This document shows positions 8,970-18,427 of a stretch of DNA of 64,000 nt, in pieces. Position 1 is the first letter of the stretch, and each line of letters starts with the position of its first letter. The DNA is from DASWYT01 sp965246875. GTDB lineage: Bacteria > Pseudomonadota > Alphaproteobacteria > Micavibrionales > SZUA-601. Below the pieces are notes generated by a model, which saw only the letters and a program-made list of their open reading frames with translations, was not told the origin of the DNA and ran no database searches. The DNA is taken from assembly GCA_965246875.1 (NCBI GenBank), contig CBDFFU010000003.1, positions 1,240,001 through 1,304,000 on the forward strand, written 5' to 3'. The position numbers were made by a program, and so were the translations under genes.

Positions 8970-9536
8970 TTATTCTTTTGGCATCAACACAGTGTCGATG
9001 ACAAAAATATTGCCATTTGACTGTTTAACATCGGCAGTCGTAATGGTTGCTTTACCACCATTAGCATCTTCAACCCACCATTTGCCTTCGGCATCTTTCA
9101 TGACTGTGATATCTTGGCCTTGTACAGTTTTCAACATGACTTTACCATCATTGGCTTTTGCTTTGGCTTCAAGGTCAGCAGCCGTCATGTTACCAGCGAC
9201 GACATGATAAGTCAGAATTGTAGTCAGCTTGGCTTTGTTTTCAGGCTTCAACAATGTCTCAACAGTACCTGCGGGCAATTTTGCAAACGCTTCATTCGTT
9301 GGTGCAAAAACGGTGAATGGGCCTTTACCTTCGAGTGTTGGTACCAGACCAGCCGCTTTAACCGCTGCCACCAATGTTGTGTGATCTTTTGACTTCGATG
9401 CGTTTTCGACGATGTTTTTCGTCGGATACATCGCAGCACCACCAACCATTGGGTTGGCCGCATGAGCCGCAACAGCAAACACAGATGCTGCAATGATCAG
9501 GCTGGCGAGCGCAGCGCGGGTGTTTAGTTTAAACAT
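8970..9536 (-). CDS. Secreted fasciclin (FAS1) domain protein
   Basis: 188 residues: a signal peptide (about 1-26, ending AHA), then one FAS1 domain (about 45-188). Typical blocks are visible: TLVAAVKAAGLVPTLEGKGPFTVFAPTNEAFAKLPAGT, the ILTYHVVAGNM segment and the C-terminal NGNIFVIDTVLMP. FAS1 proteins are periplasmic or extracellular and mediate adhesion or matrix binding. The ATG at 9536 is chosen over 9593 because GGAG lies 10 nt upstream and the signal peptide starts there. It is a single-gene unit ended by the hairpin at 8925-8948. Confidence 0.9.
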   Translation of the reverse strand: MFKLNTRAALASLIIAASVFAVAAHAANPMVGGAAMYPTKNIVENASKSKDHTTLVAAVKAAGLVPTLEGKGPFTVFAPTNEAFAKLPAGTVETLLKPENKAKLTTILTYHVVAGNMTAADLEAKAKANDGKVMLKTVQGQDITVMKDAEGKWWVEDANGGKATITTADVKQSNGNIFVIDTVLMPKE

Positions 9537-9747
9537 AGTGGAATATCTCCGTTTGTTTGTTAAGACGTCTAAAACGTCCTTGATTCCACACATAAGGCTA
9601 AATTTATAAAAAGCAAATCTACAATTGTATGTTAATAATATACTGATTTTAAACTGTAATTTAATTTAATAGGGTGTTTTAATGTGAGTGCCAGATCTGT
9701 ATGTAATAATCAGCATTATCTTGACTACCACGATTCGGAATAAATTT

Positions 9748-10095
9748 ATGCCACATGCCGTGATAGAATATTCAAACAATCTCGAACCTGAAATCCATAG
9801 GATTGATACAGTTGATGTTATTCATGGCACGATGATGGACAGTGGCTTATTTGATTTGAACGCCATCAAGACACGGTCGATCGGCTTTGATAACTGGATG
9901 GTTGGCGAAAAAGGTCAGGATGGCACGTTTGTCCATGTGCGAATCTCCATGATGACGGGACGCACAGTTGAGCAGCGTCAGGTGTTGAGTGAAATGTTAT
10001 TGAACGCAATGGTTACGGCATTGAACGAGTTACCCGTCGATCAACTGACTGTTGAGATTTGTGAAATGGAGCGCGCTACATACCGGAAAGCGTAG
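9748..10095 (+). CDS. 5-carboxymethyl-2-hydroxymuconate Delta-isomerase family protein
   Basis: 115 residues from the ATG at 9748. The sequence starts MPHAVIEYS, which matches the CHMI branch of the tautomerase superfamily, where Pro2 becomes the catalytic N-terminal base after Met removal. Further matches are HVRISMMTGRT and the C-terminal VEICEMERATYRK. CHMI acts in homoprotocatechuate (aromatic) degradation, but no other gene of that pathway is nearby, so the true substrate is uncertain. An in-frame ATG at 9688 would bury Pro2 and is rejected. It is convergent with the DUF4236 gene. Confidence 0.82.
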   Translation: MPHAVIEYSNNLEPEIHRIDTVDVIHGTMMDSGLFDLNAIKTRSIGFDNWMVGEKGQDGTFVHVRISMMTGRTVEQRQVLSEMLLNAMVTALNELPVDQLTVEICEMERATYRKA

Positions 10096-10099
10096 TTTA

Positions 10100-10399
10100 T
10101 TATTTTGCAAATAATTCTTTTACGACATATAAGATGACCGCAATCAATATAATCAAGCGGAAAATCCGTTGTGTTGTCCATCGGCTCTGCCCCTCTAGAA
10201 TTTTTTCATTAGAATTGCTTTGCGACGAATAAGACAAACCACTGCCTGGCAAGCCAAGAGTGCCCCGTGTGCCTTTTGGCCCGATATTGTAGGTCATCCC
10301 TTTTTTACCCAACGATAGGCTGACGCCCGACTTGCTGAGATTGAGCCGGATACCCTTGGCGAGCGATAATCCCTTGCGGAAGCGGACGCCTTTTAACAT
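10100..10399 (-). CDS. DUF4236 domain protein with C-terminal membrane segment
   Basis: 99 residues. The N-terminal half is a DUF4236 repeat-like domain (FRKGLSLAKGIRLNLSKSGVSLSLGKKGMTYNIGPKGTRGTLGLPGSGLSY), rich in Gly/Lys/Ser and typical of this family. A single hydrophobic segment lies near the C-terminus (FRLIILIAVILYVV). The function of the domain is unknown. The ATG at 10399 has AGGG 5 nt upstream, inside the end of the ABC-F gene. The two genes are nearly contiguous, so they are probably translated from one transcript. Confidence 0.78.
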   Translation of the reverse strand: MLKGVRFRKGLSLAKGIRLNLSKSGVSLSLGKKGMTYNIGPKGTRGTLGLPGSGLSYSSQSNSNEKILEGQSRWTTQRIFRLIILIAVILYVVKELFAK

Positions 10400-10401
10400 G
10401 A

Positions 10402-12267
10402 TCACCCTGCACTTTCCAAAACGTTGTTGCGCATTTCATCCAATTCCAGCCAGCGTAATTCTGATTGTTCCAGCTTTTGTTTTTTATACACGAGTTTGTC
10501 GGATGCTTTTTTAAATTGATCTGGATTTTGGGCATAAAGATTAGGGTTGCTCAGCAATTGCTCCAACGCGATAATTTCCTGTTCTAATGCCGCAATCTGG
10601 GTTGGCAGATTATCCATCTCATATTGAACTTTAAACGATAACTTTTGTGGTGACTTTTTGCCATTAACTTGTGGCGTGTTATCATTCGTATCAATTTTGT
10701 CCTTGCCGCGTTTGCCTTTTTCAACTTTGGGCATCCGTGCCTTTTTATCTTCCAGATAATCGGTGTAGCCACCCAAATGCCCTTCGACTTTGCCATTGCC
10801 TTCAAAGGCTAAGATTTTAGTGACGGTTTGATCCAGAAAATCGCGGTCATGGCTGACAACCAATAACGTGCCCTTATACTGCGAGAGAATTTCCTCCAGC
10901 ATGTCCAACGTGTCCATATCCAGATCGTTCGTCGGCTCATCGAGAATGAGCAGACTGCCCGGATTAGCCAAGACACGGGCCAGAATCAAACGGTTTTTCT
11001 GACCGCCGGATAAGGTCGATACGGGTCGGTTCGCATCTGTCGCCTCAAACATGAAATCACGCAAATAGCCGCAGACATGGCGTTGCTTGCCCATGACCTC
11101 GATAAACTGTCCGCCATTACCGCACAAGGTTTCTTGCAATGTATCGGTGTCATTCAACCGGCTGCGTTGCTGGTCAAAATAGGCGATATCAACATGTTTG
11201 GCCAGCTTGACCGTGCCTTGATCGGGCATCAATTCACCCAACAGCATTTTGATGAATGTTGTTTTGCCTGACCCGTTATGACCCAGAATACCGATACGGT
11301 CATTGCGCATGATCCGCATTGAGAAACCGTCGAGAATGACTTTTTCTTCAATATCCGACGAGTAGCGTTTGTGCACATTGTAAAATTCGCCAACGACTTG
11401 CGATGAGGGGTCGTTTTCCAGCATCGGCAACTCGATTTTAGCCATCATGCGGTTAAAAGCGTTTTTATCAGCTTTTAGTTTGGCGCGTGCTTCTTTCATT
11501 TCATCGACGCGACGAACATTCCGTTTACGGCGCGCCTTGACGCCTTTTGATGCCCATTCAACCTCTTGGGCGACAGCACGTTCACGGTTGTGCAACTCGC
11601 GCGCTTCTTGGTCGAGCAGCATCGTCGACCATTCTTCAAAAAAGTCAAAGCCTTTCGGGCAGACACGCATGCGACCACGATCAAGCCAGAAAATCCGGTC
11701 TGACATGTTCTTTAAAAATTTCTTATCGTGACTGATGCACACCACCGCGCCACGATAAGCTTTGATGTATTGTTCCAGCCATTCGATGATGCTGAGATCC
11801 AGATGGTTGGTCGGCTCATCAAGCAATAAAATATCCGGTTCTTCAACCAAGGCACGCGCCAGTGCCGCACGGCGCAATTGTCCGCCGGACAGATGCTGCA
11901 TCTGCAACGCCGGATCAAGTTCCAGCGGCTGCAAGATCATTTCGATTTTATAATCCTGGATGTTGACATCGGCGTTACTGCCTTCCAATTGGTCGAACAC
12001 ATAGTCCTTAACCGTTTGGCCATCTTTAAAAACTGTGTCCTGCGGCAAATAACCGATTTTCGTTCCTTGCAGCCGCCAATAAATCCCGTGATTGAGATCG
12101 CGGTGGCCGGTGATCACGTTCATCAACGTGCTTTTGCCCGCACCATTTTTGCCGAGCAAACAGATCTTGTCGCCTTCATGGATATGAAAGGTCAAATTTT
12201 CAAACAGCACTTTGTCCGCATAAGCAATATGCGCATCCTGAACCGATAATAAAAGCGTACGTGCCAT
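10402..12267 (-). CDS. uup: ABC-F ATPase, Uup-like
   Basis: 621 residues with two ATP-binding cassettes and no membrane domain. Cassette 1 has GKNGAGKST, LSGGQLRRAALARAL and ILLLDEPTNHLD; cassette 2 has GHNGSGKTT, LSGGQKNRLILARVL and LLILDEPTNDLD. The charged linker between them (about residues 235-300) is rich in Arg/Lys. A C-terminal extension (about 550-621) contains a coiled coil (LPTQIAALEQEIIALEQLL..), as in Uup, which binds DNA or ribosomes. ABC-F proteins act on the ribosome E site. The start at 12267 (MARTLLLSV) is chosen over 12348, which would add 27 unusual residues. Confidence 0.88.
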   Translation of the reverse strand: MARTLLLSVQDAHIAYADKVLFENLTFHIHEGDKICLLGKNGAGKSTLMNVITGHRDLNHGIYWRLQGTKIGYLPQDTVFKDGQTVKDYVFDQLEGSNADVNIQDYKIEMILQPLELDPALQMQHLSGGQLRRAALARALVEEPDILLLDEPTNHLDLSIIEWLEQYIKAYRGAVVCISHDKKFLKNMSDRIFWLDRGRMRVCPKGFDFFEEWSTMLLDQEARELHNRERAVAQEVEWASKGVKARRKRNVRRVDEMKEARAKLKADKNAFNRMMAKIELPMLENDPSSQVVGEFYNVHKRYSSDIEEKVILDGFSMRIMRNDRIGILGHNGSGKTTFIKMLLGELMPDQGTVKLAKHVDIAYFDQQRSRLNDTDTLQETLCGNGGQFIEVMGKQRHVCGYLRDFMFEATDANRPVSTLSGGQKNRLILARVLANPGSLLILDEPTNDLDMDTLDMLEEILSQYKGTLLVVSHDRDFLDQTVTKILAFEGNGKVEGHLGGYTDYLEDKKARMPKVEKGKRGKDKIDTNDNTPQVNGKKSPQKLSFKVQYEMDNLPTQIAALEQEIIALEQLLSNPNLYAQNPDQFKKASDKLVYKKQKLEQSELRWLELDEMRNNVLESAG

Positions 12268-12350
12268 AAAAACCCTTATATTTGTGACATTGTTTTTATC
12301 AGTTTTATGCCTAAAATGCAAAGCCCGTATGCCTGCCATAGGAGACAAGT

Positions 12351-13157
12351 ATGGCCATTAACTTTCCCGCACTCGATCCTATTGCCTGGCAAATCGGGCC
12401 GTTGGCGATCCGCTGGTATTCGCTGGCGTACATGGCCGGGTTTTTGACGGGCTGGGCCTATGCGCGTGAACTCGTGCGCCGTCAGCCACTGGGCCGCATC
12501 AGTGTGCAACAGGTCGATGATTTTATCGTATGGATTGTGTTGGGCGTCATTTTGGGCGGCCGCATTGGCTATGTGTTGTTCTACAACTTGCCATTTTACC
12601 TGTCATCACCAGCAGAGGCCTTTAAAATCTGGCAGGGTGGCATGTCATTTCATGGCGGGTTGCTGGGTGTTGTCATCGCCGTGATTGCTTATGCGTTGAA
12701 GCAAAAAATTCCGGTTTTACGTTTGGGTGATCTATCCGCAGCCGGGGCCACGCTTGGTTTATTCTTTGGCCGCATCGCCAACTTTATCAATGACGAATTG
12801 TGGGGCCGTCCGACTGATGTCGCCTGGGGCGTGATTTTCCCGAAAGGTGGCAACGTGCCGCGTCATCCAAGCCAATTGTATGAAGCCACCAGCGAAGGCC
12901 TGATCTTATTCTTATTGTTGCTATTCATCATGCTGCGCACATCACTGCCCAGCCGTTATGGCGCAACATTTGGCGTGTTCTTGACGTTTTATGGCGTCGC
13001 ACGTTTCACTATCGAGTTTTTCCGCGAACCGGATATTCAAGTTGGCTTGTTTTTCAACTGGATGTCTGAAGGCCAGATTTTATGTGTACCAATGATCATT
13101 ATTGGGCTGGGCTTGCTGTGGAATGCCTATCGTAAACCCGCCATTCCGGTCGTGTAA
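12351..13157 (+). CDS. lgt: Prolipoprotein diacylglyceryl transferase
   Basis: 268 residues with about seven membrane segments. Lgt moves diacylglyceryl from phosphatidylglycerol to the lipobox cysteine of prolipoproteins in the inner membrane. Diagnostic blocks are present: IRWYSLAYMAGF, GGRIGYVLFYN, GGMSFHGGLLG (essential His), GRIANFINDELWGRPTD and the HPSQLYEA motif. GGAGA sits just upstream of the ATG at 12351. It overlaps the next gene by one base (TAATG), which suggests coupled translation with midA and then pgeF. Confidence 0.96.
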   Translation: MAINFPALDPIAWQIGPLAIRWYSLAYMAGFLTGWAYARELVRRQPLGRISVQQVDDFIVWIVLGVILGGRIGYVLFYNLPFYLSSPAEAFKIWQGGMSFHGGLLGVVIAVIAYALKQKIPVLRLGDLSAAGATLGLFFGRIANFINDELWGRPTDVAWGVIFPKGGNVPRHPSQLYEATSEGLILFLLLLFIMLRTSLPSRYGATFGVFLTFYGVARFTIEFFREPDIQVGLFFNWMSEGQILCVPMIIIGLGLLWNAYRKPAIPVV

Positions 13158-14203
13158 TGTTAGACAAATTGATTCACGATAAAATCAAAGCTCTTGGCTA
13201 TATGACGGTTGCTGATTACATGAATCTGTGCCTACTGCATCCGGAATACGGCTATTACACAACACAACAGGTATTCGGTACAACGGGCGATTTTATTACG
13301 GCACCCGAAATTTCACAGTTGTTTGGTGAAACACTGGGCGTCTGGGCAACCCTGGAATGGGAACGTGTGGGCAAACCTGCCAGCTTTAATCTGGTTGAGT
13401 TGGGTCCAGGCCGTGGCACGTTGATGGCAGATTTGCTGCGCGCGACAAAGCATGTCGATGGGTTTCATGCAGCCTGCACCATTCAGTTTGTCGAAGCCAG
13501 CGCAAAATTACAGGAACAGCAGAAACAAGCCATTAGCGATACGGGCGTAAATGTTGTATGGCACGAGACGATTAGTGGGTTGGTTTTTGACAAGCCAACT
13601 ATCGTTATTGCCAACGAGTTTTTTGATGCCCTGCCCATACAGCAATTTATTATACAAAACCGCCAATGGCATGAACGGATTATCGTTCTGAAATACGATA
13701 AAATGGACTGGTCGTTTCACCCAAAACCAGTTGCAGAATCGCGCATTTTGCCCGATACACGTTATCAGATGGATGAAACAATTTGCGAATACAGTGCACA
13801 AATCGACAGCCTGTTTAAAACACTCTGCGCAAACGTTAAAAAAGCCAAAGGCAGTATGGCGATCATTGATTATGGCGATCATACGGTCAATCGTTTTGGC
13901 GACACGTTGCAGGCTGTCAAAGATCATGATTACATTGACGTGCTAAGCGATGCGGGACAAGCCGATTTGACAGCGCATGTTGATTTTTATCAGCTCGATC
14001 AAATTGCTGATAGTGCTGGTTTGGTGACCGATTTCATGACACAAGGTGACTTTCTGAAACACTACGGCATTACTGAGCGCGTCAATCAATTGTCGGCACA
14101 TGCCACAGCACAGAAAAATACATTAATCTCGGGATATCAGCGTTTGATTGATCCAGACCAGATGGGCAATCTGTTTAAAGTCTTGACGGTGCAAACAAAG
14201 TGA
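13157..14203 (+). CDS. MidA/NDUFAF7-family SAM-dependent methyltransferase
   Basis: 348 residues, DUF185/Methyltransf_28 family. The N-terminus (MTVADYMNLCLLHPEYGYYTTQQVFGTTGDFITAPEISQLFGE) and the SAM-binding LVELGPGRGTLMADLLR (about 84-100) are typical; FDALPIQQF is a further family motif. The mitochondrial member NDUFAF7 dimethylates an arginine of complex I subunit NDUFS2. The bacterial substrate is not established. It sits between lgt and pgeF, overlapping the first by 1 nt and the second by 4 nt, the usual alphaproteobacterial order. Confidence 0.9.
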   Translation: MLDKLIHDKIKALGYMTVADYMNLCLLHPEYGYYTTQQVFGTTGDFITAPEISQLFGETLGVWATLEWERVGKPASFNLVELGPGRGTLMADLLRATKHVDGFHAACTIQFVEASAKLQEQQKQAISDTGVNVVWHETISGLVFDKPTIVIANEFFDALPIQQFIIQNRQWHERIIVLKYDKMDWSFHPKPVAESRILPDTRYQMDETICEYSAQIDSLFKTLCANVKKAKGSMAIIDYGDHTVNRFGDTLQAVKDHDYIDVLSDAGQADLTAHVDFYQLDQIADSAGLVTDFMTQGDFLKHYGITERVNQLSAHATAQKNTLISGYQRLIDPDQMGNLFKVLTVQTK

Positions 14204-14865
14204 CACGTGTCAGTACCTTTTTTGGTACGAAAGAAACAGGAGTCGGCCGTCAAAAAATCGGTTTAAATTCCGCAAATCATCCGGCACAGGTCATTTATCT
14301 AAACCAGACACACAGCGCCGACATTGTTGTTGTCACGGACATCAATCGCATCCCCTCGTTTAACGGCGATGCGATCGTGACCAATTTGCTGCAGGTTGGC
14401 TTGGCTGTTAAAACGGCCGACTGCGCGCCGCTATTATTGTTTGACGAAACGGCTGGGGTTATTGCTGCGGTGCATAGTGGCTGGCTGGGAACATTGCATG
14501 ATATTATCACGCCAACCATCATGGCTATGCGAAACCTAGGTGCAGAACCCGAGCGTATTCAGGCCTTGATTGGACCCTGTTTGCAACGTGATCAGTTTGA
14601 AGTAAGTGACGATTTGCACGAAAGATTTATTGCACGCGATTCAGGTTATAAAACTTTTTTTGCCGCCATCGCAAAGCCAGAGAAATATCTGTTTGATCAT
14701 CTTGGTATGATCAAACACCAACTGTCCCAGGCGGATGTATGTAACATCCTGCCTGACCCTGCCTGCACGCTGCTGCAATCCGATCGTTACTACAGCTATC
14801 GCGCGCGCCACACAGATACGGCACACGACACAATGCGTAACGTCTCGTTAATCTGGCAGGATTAA
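14200..14865 (+). CDS. pgeF: Peptidoglycan editing factor / purine nucleoside phosphorylase (YfiH/PgeF, laccase-domain)
   Basis: 221 residues, Cu-oxidase_4 family. Conserved features: LNQTHSADIV with its zinc-binding His, VKTADCAPLLLFD with Cys, AAVHSGWLGT with His, and a C-terminal RYYSYRARHTDT block. Family members act as peptidoglycan editing enzymes and as nucleoside phosphorylases or adenosine deaminases. The start is a GTG at 14200 overlapping the midA stop by 4 nt. The 3' end overlaps the convergent glyA stop by 4 nt. Confidence 0.88.
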   Translation: MTRVSTFFGTKETGVGRQKIGLNSANHPAQVIYLNQTHSADIVVVTDINRIPSFNGDAIVTNLLQVGLAVKTADCAPLLLFDETAGVIAAVHSGWLGTLHDIITPTIMAMRNLGAEPERIQALIGPCLQRDQFEVSDDLHERFIARDSGYKTFFAAIAKPEKYLFDHLGMIKHQLSQADVCNILPDPACTLLQSDRYYSYRARHTDTAHDTMRNVSLIWQD

Positions 14866-16208
14866 ATCTGCGCATAAGCTGAAGCATATATCGGATATTG
14901 ATCACACAACGCCATAATTTGCCCACGGTAATGGGCATTACGCTCAGCAGCTAATGCCTCCTGCCCGTTTTGCTTGGCAGCTTGCAGTTCCAGAATAAAA
15001 TTCCCGATCATGTTGCCGATCGTCGCAAAATCATCGCCGGTAAAGCCACGCGTCGTTGGTGCTGGTGAACCCAGACGAATGCCGGACGTGACCGTCGGTT
15101 TTTCAATATCAAATGGCACGGAGTTTTTGTTGCAAGTAATGCCGATTTTATCCAGTTCGTCAGAGACCAGTTTGCCGGTCAAACCCTGTTGGCGCAGATC
15201 GACCAATATCATGTGGCAATCGGTACCATTGGTCAGCACGTTGATATTTTTATCAAGCAACGCTTTGGCTAATATCTGCGCGTTTTTGACGACGTTCTGT
15301 TGATAGGTTTTAAACTCCGGCTGCAGGGCTTCTCGAAACGCAACCGCTTTGCCGGCGATGACATGCATTAATGGGCCGCCCTGCAAACCTGGGAAAATCG
15401 CTGAGTTCAAGCGTTTGGCCAGTTCTGCATCATTGCTGAGAATCATGCCCCCACGTGGACCGCGCAGTGTTTTGTGCGTTGTGGTGGTAACAACATGAGC
15501 GTGGGGGAACGGTGAGCCATAAACACCAGCAGCAATCAATCCGGCATAATGTGCGACATCGGCCAGCAGATATGCGCCGACCTGATCTGCTATGCTGCGC
15601 ATACGGCCAAAATCAATCTGACGCGGATAAGCTGATGCACCCGCTATAATCAATTTCGGCTTATGCTTCAGAGCTAACGCTTCTAGTGCGTCGTAATCTA
15701 TCAGATAGCTTTGCGGATCGACTTCGTAGCCAACAGCATTAAACCATTTACCTGACAAATTGGGAGCCGAGCCATGGGTCAGATGCCCACCAGAATTCAG
15801 CGACATTCCCAGGATCGTGTCACCAGGTTGCAGCAAGGCTAAAAATACAGCCTGATTTGCTTGTGATCCTGAATTAGGTTGTACGTTGGCAAAACCACAA
15901 TTGAAAAGTTGACACGCGCGCTTGATAGCCAACTCTTCAGCGACATCGACAAATTCGCAACCGCCATAATAACGTTTACCCGAATAACCTTCAGCATATT
16001 TGTTCGTCATGATAGAGGCCTGTGCCGCCATCACTGCGTTGGACGTCAAATTTTCTGACGCGATCATTTCGATCTGGCTGTGCTGGCGCTGCAATTCTTG
16101 TGCAATAGCCTGCGCGATCTCCGGATCGGTTTGCGCCAGGGTTTGCGTAAATAAAGGTTTTAATGGGTTTTTTGTTATCATGGTTTCTTTCGGTGCAGCG
16201 TTTTGCAT
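14862..16208 (-). CDS. glyA: Serine hydroxymethyltransferase
   Basis: 448 residues, about 20 longer than common GlyA at the N-terminus. It converts serine and tetrahydrofolate to glycine and methylene-THF with PLP. Diagnostic segments: IEMIASENLTSNAVMAAQ, NKYAEGYSGKRYYGGCEFVD, NVQPNSGSQANQAVF, the TTTTHKTLRGPRGG block with the Schiff-base lysine near residue 245, and LGSPAPTTRGF near the end. Another in-frame ATG at 16181 (MITKNPL) could be the true start; neither has a strong ribosome binding site. rpiB lies upstream on the same strand. Confidence 0.97.
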   Translation of the reverse strand: MQNAAPKETMITKNPLKPLFTQTLAQTDPEIAQAIAQELQRQHSQIEMIASENLTSNAVMAAQASIMTNKYAEGYSGKRYYGGCEFVDVAEELAIKRACQLFNCGFANVQPNSGSQANQAVFLALLQPGDTILGMSLNSGGHLTHGSAPNLSGKWFNAVGYEVDPQSYLIDYDALEALALKHKPKLIIAGASAYPRQIDFGRMRSIADQVGAYLLADVAHYAGLIAAGVYGSPFPHAHVVTTTTHKTLRGPRGGMILSNDAELAKRLNSAIFPGLQGGPLMHVIAGKAVAFREALQPEFKTYQQNVVKNAQILAKALLDKNINVLTNGTDCHMILVDLRQQGLTGKLVSDELDKIGITCNKNSVPFDIEKPTVTSGIRLGSPAPTTRGFTGDDFATIGNMIGNFILELQAAKQNGQEALAAERNAHYRGQIMALCDQYPIYASAYAQI

Positions 16209-16232
16209 GGCGGTCTTTCATTATTTAAGATG

Positions 16233-16694
16233 TTAGCAAAATGGGTCGATCATACCGATCCGGTCTTGGTAGCGGCCGCCAATGAATGGTGTCTGCATAA
16301 AGGTCTCAATAATATCTGCAGCCAAAGTTAAGCCAATCAAACGTCCGCCGATGGCCAAAACATTGGCGTTGTTGTGTTCACGGGTCAGACGCGCGGTCGT
16401 CACATCATGACACACGGCACAGTAAATGCCTGGATGCCGGTTGGCCGCAATACTCATGCCAATTCCGGTGCCACAAATCAGGATGCCCCATTGCGCTGAT
16501 CCGTCTTTGATTATAGTGGCCAGCTGGTTGGCCTGATTGGGAAAATCGGCCCGCTCGTCACTGAACACACCAAGATCTTGAACATGCGTGATGTTTTTTT
16601 CACGAAATGATTTCAATATGTGTTCTTTCAGCGCAAAACCGCCATGGTCAGCAGCAATCACGAATTTTTGTTTAGCTAAAATCAGGTCATTCAT
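16233..16694 (-). CDS. rpiB: Ribose 5-phosphate isomerase B
   Basis: 153 residues, LacA/RpiB family. It interconverts ribulose 5-phosphate and ribose 5-phosphate. Motifs: FVIAADHGGFALKEHI at the N-terminus, the catalytic-cysteine block WGILICGTGIGMSIAANR, and the REHNNANVLAIGGR segment. It lies 24 bp upstream of glyA on the same strand, as in many Alphaproteobacteria. The promoter is probably in the AT-rich 16695-16834 interval shared with the divergent XRE regulator. Confidence 0.95.
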   Translation of the reverse strand: MNDLILAKQKFVIAADHGGFALKEHILKSFREKNITHVQDLGVFSDERADFPNQANQLATIIKDGSAQWGILICGTGIGMSIAANRHPGIYCAVCHDVTTARLTREHNNANVLAIGGRLIGLTLAADIIETFMQTPFIGGRYQDRIGMIDPFC

Positions 16695-16834
16695 AATGGA
16701 ATTATGCCGCTATTATGTTTCGATAGGAAGCGGTCAAATAAGTTTAATAATAACATATTAAAATAAATTATAAGTATATGTTTTCATATCTTTTTTCTAT
16801 TGTTATAGGTTGCATACTATGGTAGGATTTTGAG

Positions 16835-17266
16835 ATGATAACAACGACGAAACCATTACCACGCAAAGGCCGTGCCGATGAGAAAGATCTGGCGCTCGGG
16901 CAAAGATTGCGCACTCTTCGTAAGGGTCAAAGATTAACATTGCACGACATGGCACGTCATTTTGGCATTTCTGCACAGCAGGTGCAAAAATATGAAATGG
17001 GAGAAGATCGTCTTTCCGCCGTCCGTCTTATCGAATTGTGCAAAACCTTCCAATTCGGCTTGCATCACTTCTCGGATGATTATAACCAAGCTCCGGCAAC
17101 GATGCTGGCTGTTGCCGAGACCCATGGTGCAAGCTATCACGCTCCGCCTGCAGCGTTATCGGCAGAAGAAAAGAGGCTGCTCGATCTGTTTCGCAAGATT
17201 GATGATGGAAAAGCCCGCGACAATGTGCTGCAACTGATAAAGAATCTAGCTGATACGAAACGCTAA
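16835..17266 (+). CDS. XRE-family helix-turn-helix regulator
   Basis: 143 residues. An HTH_3 domain occupies about 25-80 (LGQRLRTLRKGQRLTLHDMARHFGISAQQVQKYEMGEDRLSAVRLIELC). The C-terminal part has a conserved EEKRLLDLFRKIDDGKARDNVLQLIKNL helix region, as in small alphaproteobacterial Cro/CI-like regulators. The target is unknown. It is divergent from rpiB and its last 21 bp overlap the convergent rlmI gene, so the two 3' ends are antisense to each other. Confidence 0.88.
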   Translation: MITTTKPLPRKGRADEKDLALGQRLRTLRKGQRLTLHDMARHFGISAQQVQKYEMGEDRLSAVRLIELCKTFQFGLHHFSDDYNQAPATMLAVAETHGASYHAPPAALSAEEKRLLDLFRKIDDGKARDNVLQLIKNLADTKR

Positions 17267-18427
17267 CGCTTTCAAATAACCGGTTTCTGGTACCAGCGGA
17301 TGTTGTGGGTGATCCAGTCCCGCCGTGCCATAATACGCCAGTGACCCGGCCCGTTTCGCCTGTTGAAACCCTTGCTGCACGGCATTTTGCAATTCATACA
17401 AGGTCGGATGCGATGAGCAGGACGCAAAAAACAACAATCCGTTTGGTTTTGTCAGCAAAGCAGCCTGGCGCGCCAGTTTCATATAACCGTTCAACCCAGC
17501 GCTCAGGTCGTTTTTGCTTTTGACAAAAGCTGGTGGGTCGATACAAACGATATCAAATTGCGACTCCTGTTGTTTGAGTTTGTCCATCACATCGAACGCT
17601 TTGCCGATTTCATAGACACACGGCGTTTTCAGATCATTAAGGCTCATGTTTTGTTTGACCAATTGCATGGCGGGTGCAGAACTATCGACAAAGGTGACAG
17701 AGGCAGCCCCATGTTTTGCAGCTGTGACACCAAACCCGCCGGTATGGCAGAACACGTCCAGCATTGTTTTGCCCTGTGCCTTTTCAGCAATCCATTGGCG
17801 ATGTGGCCGTTGATCATAAAACCAGCCAGTTTTCTGTCCGTTTTTGACATCGACCGAAAATTGGGTGCCATTTTCAGTGATTGTAATCGGCTTGTCTGGC
17901 AATGAGCCATGTGCTACCGACCAGTTTTCCGCCAAGCCTTCAGTCTTGCGGCTGGATGAATCATCTTTGAATATGATGGTGGCCGGTTTGAAGACCTCAA
18001 TCAAGGCTGGCAGCCATTCCGGTTTTAGCAACTCCATGCCGGCTGTATTGGTTTGGCACACAATGACATCGCCAAACCGGTCAACAATCAGCCCCGGTAA
18101 ACCATCGCTTTCGGCATGCACCAAACGGCAATAACGCGATTGGCCTAAATTATTTTCACGCCATACTCTGGCTGTTTCAAACGCCTGAGTAAAAAATCCG
18201 GTGTCTAAGGCATGACGGCCATCAATTAATACGCGCCCCATCAACTGGCAGCGCGGGTTGAGATAGCCGGTTGCTAGGACCTGATCTTTGGGATCGACAA
18301 AATGCACCCATGATCCAGGTGTAATGTCGTCATGATTTTTGACGTTCTCTATATCTGAACGAAAAATCCAGGGATAGCCTTGGACGACGCGCATGGTGGC
18401 GCGTTTATTGAGCAGGATGGGCTTCAT
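17246..18427 (-). CDS. rlmI: 23S rRNA (cytosine-C5) methyltransferase, RlmI/RlmO class
   Basis: 393 residues. An N-terminal PUA domain (KRATMRVVQGYPWIFRSDIENV) is followed by a SAM-dependent methyltransferase domain with LDVFCHTGGFGVTAAKHGA (motif I) and DIVCIDPPAFVKSK (motif IV), then a LFFASCSSHPT motif. RlmI methylates C1962 of 23S rRNA in E. coli; the exact site here is inferred. The ATG at 18427 overlaps the stop of hdaA (ATGA), so I reject the longer in-frame start at 18511. Confidence 0.88.
   Translation of the reverse strand: MKPILLNKRATMRVVQGYPWIFRSDIENVKNHDDITPGSWVHFVDPKDQVLATGYLNPRCQLMGRVLIDGRHALDTGFFTQAFETARVWRENNLGQSRYCRLVHAESDGLPGLIVDRFGDVIVCQTNTAGMELLKPEWLPALIEVFKPATIIFKDDSSSRKTEGLAENWSVAHGSLPDKPITITENGTQFSVDVKNGQKTGWFYDQRPHRQWIAEKAQGKTMLDVFCHTGGFGVTAAKHGAASVTFVDSSAPAMQLVKQNMSLNDLKTPCVYEIGKAFDVMDKLKQQESQFDIVCIDPPAFVKSKNDLSAGLNGYMKLARQAALLTKPNGLLFFASCSSHPTLYELQNAVQQGFQQAKRAGSLAYYGTAGLDHPQHPLVPETGYLKALAFRIS

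Noticed and set aside
9688..9747. Longer start for the CHMI-like gene
   Set aside because: It would place 20 residues before the catalytic Pro2 that must become N-terminal.
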